NCBI GenBank assembly: GCA_003520425.1
Contig: DOUU01000080.1
Span: 561-12,738 of the forward strand
Direction: 5' to 3'
DNA from: Deltaproteobacteria bacterium
GTDB taxonomy: Bacteria; Myxococcota_A; UBA9160
Length of the DNA stretch: 12,178 bases
Under the pieces are notes generated by a model. It searched no databases. It had not been told where the DNA came from and was given only the letters and a program-made list of their open reading frames with translations. Of this stretch, positions 7,268 to 12,178 are shown one piece after another. The stretch's first letter is position 1, and every line of letters begins with the position of its first letter. Both the position numbers and the translations under genes were made by a program.

Positions 7268-8029
7268 TCACAGAATGGCACGCGGAGCCTGTGGCATGCT
7301 CCCCCATTGTTCGGGGTCATGCCCAAAGAAAAGTCGCGCGCCGGCCTTCTCCAGCGCGCGGAGCCGCAGCAGCGAGGCCCGCATCTGCTCCCGGTCGTGC
7401 GCGAACGCGGGCAGTTCGAGCTGGTCCAACGTGCGACGCAGATAGCAGGCGTCGGCGGTCAGGATGATCTCTGCCTTCGGCAGCCGTACCCGCAGCGATT
7501 GGTGCCCGGGCGTGTGGCCGGGCGTCGGCAGGCAAAGGACGCTCCCGTCCCCGAACAGGTCATGCTCTCCGCGGGCCACGAGGATCTCGTGCCCGAGGTC
7601 ATAGTCGCGCGGGTCATAGAAGTTCGCGCGCACAAGGTCCGGATCCCGGCCCGCCTGCCATTCCGCCTCCTGGACCACGAGCCTTGCGTTGGGGATCTGC
7701 GCGATTCCGCCGGCGTGATCGAAGTGGAGGTGGGAAAGGACGATGAAATCCACGCGAGCCGGAGCGAGGTCGACCTCTCCGAGACGACCAGCCACCTCTT
7801 CTCCCGGCGCAAACTCGACCTTCCAGGATGGGGCGAGGGATCCGAGGCGCTCGGCCGGATCGCGCTGCATGCCCGCATGAAGGCCAGTGTCGAAAAGCGC
7901 GGTGCCTCGGGGGTGAACGACGAGGAAGCAAGGCACCGGAACGCGGATCCGGCCCCGCTCCCCGGCCAGAAAGTTGCCGAGGCTGCCGGTCAGCCAGCCG
8001 CAGGTGAATGCATGCAGGCGGATCGACAT
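7268..8029 (-). CDS. Metallo-beta-lactamase-fold hydrolase, AHL-lactonase-like
   Basis: A 253-residue protein. The dinuclear zinc motif HLHFDH gives His100, His102, Asp104 and His105. TPGHTPGHQS gives His172, TADACY gives bridging Asp193, and FFGHD gives His237. The Asp-Ala-x-Tyr pattern puts Tyr196 where AiiA-type N-acyl-homoserine lactonases have their active-site Tyr194. The N-terminus (GNFLAGERGRIRVPVPCFLV, then FDTGLH) also follows that family. It likely opens a lactone ring, perhaps degrading a quorum-sensing signal, but lactonases of this family vary in substrate. No signal peptide is seen, so it is probably cytoplasmic. The ATG at 8029 has AGGAGG 5 nt upstream. It is divergent from the SDR at 8104 across 74 bp. 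Confidence 0.87.
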   Translation of the reverse strand: MSIRLHAFTCGWLTGSLGNFLAGERGRIRVPVPCFLVVHPRGTALFDTGLHAGMQRDPAERLGSLAPSWKVEFAPGEEVAGRLGEVDLAPARVDFIVLSHLHFDHAGGIAQIPNARLVVQEAEWQAGRDPDLVRANFYDPRDYDLGHEILVARGEHDLFGDGSVLCLPTPGHTPGHQSLRVRLPKAEIILTADACYLRRTLDQLELPAFAHDREQMRASLLRLRALEKAGARLFFGHDPEQWGSMPQAPRAIL

Positions 8030-8034
8030 GGGAG

Positions 8035-8040
8035 CCTCCT
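8035..8040 (-). promoter_or_regulatory. Shine-Dalgarno of the lactonase-like gene
   Basis: Minus-strand AGGAGG lies 5 nt before the ATG at 8029. It sets this start instead of the open-frame extension to 8092, which would nearly reach the divergent SDR start. Confidence 0.8.
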
Positions 8041-8103
8041 CGGCCCCCACCCTACCAGCCGAGCCACAGCGGGTCGAGCAACTCGAAGACAAGGGAGAAT
8101 CGC

Positions 8104-8949
8104 ATGACGGAAGTCTCTCGCGCCGTTCTCATCACGGGCTGCTCGACGGGCATCGGCCGGGCCACGGCAGAGCGCCTGGCGCGACGCGGCCACACGGTCT
8201 ACGCGACTGCGCGTCGCCCCGAATCGATCCAGGACCTTGCCCATCACGGCTGCCGACTCCTGGCCCTGGACGTGTGCGATGAGAGCTCGATCCGTGCCGC
8301 GGTGGAGGCGGTGGAGAAGAGCGAGGGAGCCGTCGGCGCGCTGGTGAACAACGCGGGCTATGGATCGGAGGGGCCCTTCGAAGAGGTCCCCATGGAGGAG
8401 GTCCGCAGGCAGTTCGAGACCAACGTCTTCGGTCTCGTTCAGCTCACAAAGCTTGTTCTGCCCGGCATGCGCAGGCAGCGCTTCGGGCGGATCGTGAATC
8501 TGAGCTCGATGGGCGGGCGCATGACTCTGCCGGGCGGCGCCTTCTACCATGCCACCAAGTACGCGGTGGAAGCGCTCTCCGATGCCCTGCGCTTCGAGGT
8601 CTCGGGCTTTGGGATCGCCGTCGTCGTGATCGAGCCGGGTCCGATCAAGACGGAGTTCGGCGCGACCGCGCTGGAGAAGATCCGCTCCCTCGGAACGGCG
8701 GATTCGCCCTATGCGAAGTTTCGCGAGGTCCTCGCTCACCACCTCGACTACACCGGCCCGATCGGCGCACTCGCCGGAAGCCCGGAGGCCGTGGCCAAGG
8801 CGATCGAGCGGGCCCTCACGGCACGGCGTCCACACGCGCGCTATCCGGTGACCCTCGCGGCACGCGGCTTCATGGGCGCCCGTCGCTGGCTCGGAGCACG
8901 CGCCTTCGACGCTATTCTCCGCACACAGTTCCCCACGCCGGGAAGGTGA
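8104..8949 (+). CDS. Classical SDR-family NAD(P)-dependent oxidoreductase
   Basis: A 281-residue soluble dehydrogenase/reductase. Visible motifs are TGCSTGIG (residues 11-18, cofactor binding), NNAG (82-85), Asn107, Ser135 (NLSSMGG) and Tyr148-x-x-x-Lys152 (YHATK). The Pro-Gly-Pro stretch (EPGPIKTEF) follows the catalytic lysine at the family's usual distance. Arg37-Arg38 after the second strand points to NADP(H) (inference). The pattern is typical of the 17-beta-HSD/retinol-dehydrogenase-like group; the substrate is unknown. GGGAG lies 6 nt before ATG 8104. The aldo/keto reductase starts 4 bp after this stop, so the two are an operon. The lactonase-like gene diverges from it. Confidence 0.92.
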   Translation: MTEVSRAVLITGCSTGIGRATAERLARRGHTVYATARRPESIQDLAHHGCRLLALDVCDESSIRAAVEAVEKSEGAVGALVNNAGYGSEGPFEEVPMEEVRRQFETNVFGLVQLTKLVLPGMRRQRFGRIVNLSSMGGRMTLPGGAFYHATKYAVEALSDALRFEVSGFGIAVVVIEPGPIKTEFGATALEKIRSLGTADSPYAKFREVLAHHLDYTGPIGALAGSPEAVAKAIERALTARRPHARYPVTLAARGFMGARRWLGARAFDAILRTQFPTPGR

Positions 8950-8953
8950 TCCC

Positions 8954-9835
8954 ATGCTCCCCACCTTGCCCTTCGGACGAACGGGCCATCAAAGCACACG
9001 CCTTCTCTTTGGGGCTGCCGCGCTGGCGGCCGTCTCCCAGGAGGAAGCCGATCGCGGGCTCGGCCTCTTGCTGGAAGCGGGCGTGAACCATATCGACACG
9101 GCAGCGTCGTACGGCGATGCGGAGCTGCGGATCGGGCCTTGGATGCGCGAGCACCGCCATCGTTTCTTTCTCGCCACCAAGACCGGAGAGCGGACCTACG
9201 AAGCCGCACGTCGGGAGATTCGCCGCTCGCTCGAACGCCTGCGGGTCGACCAGCTGGATCTGCTTCAGCTGCACAATCTCGTGAAGGAGGAGGAGTGGGA
9301 GCTCGCGATGGGCCCGCAGGGCGCGCTGCGCGCCGCGGTCGAAGCGCGAGAGGAGGGGCTCGTCCGGTTTGTCGGCGTGACCGGCCACGGCACCCGCGTG
9401 GCGAGCATGCATCTGCGCAGCCTCGAGCGTTTCGATTTTGACTCCGTGCTTCTGCCCTACAACTTCTCGATGATGCAGGACGCCGAGTACGCGGCGCAGT
9501 TCGAGTCGCTGCTCCACCTCTGTCACAAGCGCGCGGTCGCGGTGCAGACCATCAAGTCCATCGCCCGACGACGCTGGGAGGATGGCACGAAACCCAGAAC
9601 CACGACCTGGTATGAGCCCCTGGAGGACCAAGCCGACATCGACCGGGCCGTGCACTTCGCGCTTGGCAAGCCGGGCGTCTTCGTGAACAGCGCGAGCGAC
9701 CTTTCGCTCCTGCCGCGAATGATCGAAGCGGCCCGCCGCTACCAGCATGCACCCACCGAGGCCGCCCTTCGCACCGACGCGCAGCGCCTTTCGATCGCGC
9801 CGCTTTTCGTGCGAGGCTATTCGGGTCGGCTCTAG
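8954..9835 (+). CDS. Aldo/keto reductase (SDR-linked)
   Basis: A 293-residue (beta/alpha)8 NAD(P)H-dependent oxidoreductase. The catalytic tetrad is recognisable as Asp48 (HIDTAASYG), Tyr53, Lys76 (FLATKTGER) and His107 (LLQLHN). The C-terminal half ([14 protein letters not shown], then LPYNFSMM) matches the general AKR layout, and the expected cofactor-binding end is somewhat reduced. The substrate is unknown. ATG 8954 follows GGAAGG with 7-nt spacing. It lies 4 bp from the SDR stop, so the two are likely translationally coupled and may act on the same carbonyl compound. It belongs to a different subfamily from the aldo/keto reductase at 10681-11697. Confidence 0.9.
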   Translation: MLPTLPFGRTGHQSTRLLFGAAALAAVSQEEADRGLGLLLEAGVNHIDTAASYGDAELRIGPWMREHRHRFFLATKTGERTYEAARREIRRSLERLRVDQLDLLQLHNLVKEEEWELAMGPQGALRAAVEAREEGLVRFVGVTGHGTRVASMHLRSLERFDFDSVLLPYNFSMMQDAEYAAQFESLLHLCHKRAVAVQTIKSIARRRWEDGTKPRTTTWYEPLEDQADIDRAVHFALGKPGVFVNSASDLSLLPRMIEAARRYQHAPTEAALRTDAQRLSIAPLFVRGYSGRL

Positions 9836-9844
9836 GTAGCTGCT

Positions 9845-10426
9845 GTGAAGCTCTCAATCATAATCCCCGCCTACAACGAGGCGAAGACACGCAACCAGGG
9901 AAAGGGTGCGGCGCTACGCGCTGGATTTGAGCGAGCCACTGGCGACATCGTGCTAGTCCAAGACGCCGATCTCGAATACGACCCGTGCGACTATGGGGGG
10001 CTCCTTGAACCGATTCTCAATGGTGACGCTGACGTCGTGTTCGGCAGTCGCTTCCTCGGCGGCCCCCATCGTGTTTTGTACTATTGGCATTCCATTGCGA
10101 ACTGGATCCTGACTCACCTCTCGAACATGCTGACGAACCTAAACCTCACAGACATGGAAGTGGGCTACAAGGTCTTCACACGTCAAGCACTCTCGGGCAT
10201 TGTGATCCAGTCGGACCGCTTCGGCTTCGAACCCGAGATCACCGCCAAGATCGCCGCGCGCGGGGTGCGCGTCTATGAGGTTCCCGTTCGCTATCGCGGG
10301 CGCACCTATGCTGAGGGCAAGAAGATCGGCTTTCGAGACGCACTCGAAGCGATCTTGGTGATCGCCCGATTTGGGCTGATTCAGCGTGCTCGATTGCGCC
10401 GCGAGCTAAGAGGAGCGCGGGATTAG
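9845..10426 (+). pseudogene. DPM1-like family 2 glycosyltransferase with internal deletion
   Basis: A 193-residue product resembling bacterial dolichyl/polyprenyl-phosphate mannosyltransferase-like GT2 enzymes, which move a sugar from a nucleotide donor to a lipid phosphate. The N-terminus [15 protein letters not shown] is normal. It jumps at residue 15/16 (base 9889/9890) straight to [13 protein letters not shown], which in relatives lies about 45-50 residues further on. The missing part carries the second strand and the VDD-x-STDGT nucleotide-binding motif. The later DxD-type motif QDADLEYDP (Asp40, Asp42), GSRFLGG, the membrane-proximal [24 protein letters not shown] and [11 protein letters not shown] are all well preserved. 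The deletion is in frame, so a protein may be made, but it is unlikely to be active. The start is a GTG with weak ribosome binding. G+C is much lower than in the neighbours: 30 of 60 and 31 of 60 in 10081-10200, against 45 of 60 in 8761-8820. Confidence 0.8.
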
Positions 10427-10680
10427 TGCCGCCTCATTGGATCGGAGGAGCGGTCCATCGAACTTGCGAAATGCGGAGAGAGCAAAGCCGCGGCCAGCGT
10501 ATCGATTGGGGGATCGATCAAGAGGATTCCTGCAAGTTGTTGCGGGCGAGAGAGTCAGCGCTCGAGCTTCTCCACTCCTGCAATCGCGTCTTTCGAGATC
10601 ACGGTGGCATTCAGACCAGCGACCTCATCGTTCCAATGACTGCCTCACAATGCATGCCTCTTTTGCCCTAGGGGAAAGCC
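10427..10680. other. Intergenic stretch with possible gene relics
   Basis: These 254 bp lie between the glycosyltransferase stop and the convergent aldo/keto reductase stop. No intact gene is supported. An 81-codon plus-strand frame begins with a GTG overlapping the glycosyltransferase stop (TAGTG at 10424-10428), but it has no recognisable motif and an unnatural composition. On the minus strand a short frame (10555-10644) without a start codon reads like the end of a protein, ending AIAGVEKLER. Direct ATCGAT copies flank GGGGG near 10500-10520. An imperfect palindrome centred on CCCTAGGG (10666-10673) sits next to the reductase stop and could aid termination weakly. Base composition is intermediate between the glycosyltransferase and the surrounding genes. 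Confidence 0.5.
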
Positions 10681-11697
10681 TCACGCCTCGAGCTTCATCG
10701 CCCCCATCATCGCGCGCACCCTGGCATGGAAATCGTACGGATAGACCAGCGGGAGCGCAGAGACGGCGGCCAGCTTTCTACCCGCGGCTTCGTCGAGGAC
10801 GAGATCGGCCGCACCGAGGTTGTCCTCGAGCTGCTCGAGCGTGCGGGCGCCGAAGATCGGCGAGGTCACCCCGGGCTGGCCCGCGCACCAGGCCAGGGCG
10901 ACCTGACTTGCGGTTTTGCCGATCGCCTTTGAGATCTCGACCACGGTCTCGGCAATCGCGAGGTTGCGCTCTTCGGCACAGCGTTCTCGGTTCATGGGGT
11001 CCACGGCCGCGCGCGTCCCTGCAGGAGCGACCGCGCCGCGGCGCACCTTGCCGGTCAAAAGCCCGCCGGCGAGCGGGCTCCAGGGGATGACCCCGATTCC
11101 CTCCTCACGACAGAGCGGAAGGTGCTCTCGCTCGATCTCCCGACACACGAGCGAGTACTGGGGCTGGAGGCAATCGTAGCGCGCGGTTCCGAGCTCGCGT
11201 GCGAGGGCCGTGGCCTTCATCAACTGCCACGCGGAGTAGTTCGAGCAGCCGAGGTAGCGGACCTTGCCCGCTCGTACGCAGTCATCGAGGGCGCGAAGCG
11301 TCTCGTCGAGAGGGGTCGTCGGATCGTAGGCGTGGACCTGATAGAGGTCGACGAAATCGGTGCCAAGGCGCCGAAGACTGGCTTCGATGCCATCGAGGAT
11401 GTGCCGGCGCGAGAGGCCTAGATCGTTGGGACCGCTCCCCATCGGCCCTGCCACCTTGGTGGCGAGCACGACCTGGTGGCGTTTCTGGCGGATCGCGCGG
11501 CCCGTGATCTCCTCCGAAACGCCGTTCGAGTACACGTCTGCGGTATCGATGAAGTTTCCGCCGGCGTCGAGGAAGCGGTCGACGATCTTGCGGGATGTGG
11601 CCTCGTCGCAGCCCCACTCCTTGTTGCCAAACGTCATGGCACCCAGACAGAGATTGGAAACTTTGAGCCCCGTACGGCCGAGTCTGCGCAGCCTCAT
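10681..11697 (-). CDS. Aldo/keto reductase (voltage-channel beta-subunit-like group)
   Basis: A 338-residue NADPH-dependent oxidoreductase of the (beta/alpha)8 aldo/keto reductase superfamily. The catalytic tetrad is Asp51 (NFIDTADVYSNG), Tyr56, Lys81 (LATKVAG) and His122 (YQVHAYD). Other conserved segments are RRLGRTGLKVS at the start, YLGCSNYSAWQL, VIPWSPLAGGLLTGK and PIFGARTLEQLEDNLGA, the last being the NADP-phosphate binding end. This is the full length and architecture of the AKR7/AKR12-like bacterial enzymes that reduce diverse aldehydes and ketones. The physiological substrate is unknown. ATG 11697 has GGAGG 6 nt upstream. It converges with the damaged glycosyltransferase. The chrA fragment lies 105 bp upstream on the same strand, so it could share a transcript. 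Confidence 0.93.
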   Translation of the reverse strand: MRLRRLGRTGLKVSNLCLGAMTFGNKEWGCDEATSRKIVDRFLDAGGNFIDTADVYSNGVSEEITGRAIRQKRHQVVLATKVAGPMGSGPNDLGLSRRHILDGIEASLRRLGTDFVDLYQVHAYDPTTPLDETLRALDDCVRAGKVRYLGCSNYSAWQLMKATALARELGTARYDCLQPQYSLVCREIEREHLPLCREEGIGVIPWSPLAGGLLTGKVRRGAVAPAGTRAAVDPMNRERCAEERNLAIAETVVEISKAIGKTASQVALAWCAGQPGVTSPIFGARTLEQLEDNLGAADLVLDEAAGRKLAAVSALPLVYPYDFHARVRAMMGAMKLEA

Positions 11698-11802
11698 GAA
11701 AGTCCTCCCGCGAGAAGTCTACCCGTACACGGAGGAAAGCGGAACGCCTGAGAGGAAGGAGCGGGAGCGAAAGGAGTTTGGAGTGCGCCCGCGCGAAGCG
11801 CT

Positions 11803-12177
11803 CTACCGCGTGACGATCCCGACTAGGCCGGCCCCGATCACGATCCATGCCGGGTTGAGACGAACCGTGAAGAGCAGGACGGCACTCGCCACCCCGATGA
11901 GGGCGGTCGGGATGTCGACGACCGCGCTGCGCAGGAGCTGCCACGTCACGAACGCGAGCAGTGCAAGCGATGCCACGTTCACCCCATCGAGCAGAGCGGC
12001 CGCGCTTTGCGAGGCACGCAGGCGCGGCAGAAGAGGCGCGCTCACCGTGACAAAGAAGAATGCAGGCAAGAAGATTCCCACGGTGGCGAGGAGCGCTCCT
12101 TTCCCGCCCCCGAGCACGTATCCGATGAAGGTCGCGGTGGTGAAGACCGGCCCCGGCGTCACCTGGCCGACGGCGAT
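11803..12177 (-). CDS. chrA: Chromate transporter (CHR family), C-terminal fragment
   Basis: Partial: the gene continues beyond the window's right end, and 124 residues are visible. The opening VGQVTPGPVFTTATFIGY is the signature of the C-terminal half-domain of long CHR-family chromate transporters. It is followed by three to four hydrophobic membrane segments (ALLATVGIFLPAFFFV, GVNVASLALLAFVTWQL, TALIGVASAVLLF, AWIVIGAGLVGI). ChrA proteins export chromate across the inner membrane, and some homologues may carry other oxyanions. Whether the N-terminal half is fused, as in the long form, cannot be seen. The start is outside the window. The aldo/keto reductase follows after 105 bp on the same strand; that gap holds no clear hairpin. 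Confidence 0.88.
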   Translation of the reverse strand: MAVGQVTPGPVFTTATFIGYVLGGGKGALLATVGIFLPAFFFVTVSAPLLPRLRASQSAAALLDGVNVASLALLAFVTWQLLRSAVVDIPTALIGVASAVLLFTVRLNPAWIVIGAGLVGIVTR

Positions 12178-12178
12178 G

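Noticed and set aside
10426..10671. An 81-codon frame beginning at the GTG that overlaps the glycosyltransferase stop
   Set aside because: The stop-start overlap looks like coupling, but the protein has no recognisable motif and no ribosome site, and it lies in apparently decayed DNA.
9833..10675. CTAGG at both edges of the low-GC island as a target-site duplication
   Set aside because: Five bases recur by chance, and no terminal inverted repeats or transposase accompany them.
1..12178. A new defence, toxin-antitoxin or biosynthetic system
   Set aside because: Every intact gene falls into a common housekeeping or metabolic family. No paired small genes, nuclease/helicase sets, repeat arrays or modular synthases were found.

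Overview
This is a GC-rich (about two thirds G+C by eye), densely packed bacterial chromosomal segment. The gene set is ordinary housekeeping and metabolism: a YchF terminus, RNase HI, an RluA-family pseudouridine synthase, a large MscS-type channel with a signal peptide and periplasmic region, and several reductases. GC level, protein style and the exported N-terminus of the channel suggest a high-GC Gram-negative lineage, perhaps Myxococcota or a related former deltaproteobacterial group. That placement is inference. No rRNA, tRNA, CRISPR array, transposase or phage gene was seen.

Layout. Positions 1-1225 (+): the tail of ychF, then rnhA, then a two-CBS-domain protein. Positions 1284-5006 (-): an SDR oxidoreductase with an N-terminal membrane domain, followed almost without a gap by a large MscS-family channel. 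The channel's reading frame is broken by a single-base frameshift near 3340-3355, so it is either a pseudogene or carries a sequencing error. Positions 5053-6042 (+): an RluA-type pseudouridine synthase, divergent from the SDR. Its 3' end overlaps the end of a convergent TetR-family regulator (5924-6613, -). The regulator is divergent from a VOC (glyoxalase-fold) gene (6685-7209, +), and an imperfect inverted repeat that could be the TetR operator lies between them. Positions 7268-8029 (-): a metallo-beta-lactamase-fold hydrolase that keeps all metal ligands and the active-site Tyr of AiiA-type acyl-homoserine-lactone lactonases. Divergent from it (8104-9835, +) is a tight pair, a classical SDR and an aldo/keto reductase. 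Positions 10681-11697 (-): a second, unrelated aldo/keto reductase. The window ends inside the C-terminal half of a chromate transporter (-).

The part that stands out is 9836-10680. It is clearly poorer in G+C than its surroundings. It holds a DPM1-like family 2 glycosyltransferase that lost about 45-50 internal residues in frame, including the nucleotide-binding Asp-Asp motif, followed by about 250 bp of apparently decayed DNA. It looks like a degraded insertion between two intact metabolic blocks.

I found no convincing new multi-gene defence, secretion or biosynthetic system. The useful leads are the two damaged genes, the membrane-anchored SDR, the TetR/VOC operator candidate and the lactonase-like enzyme.
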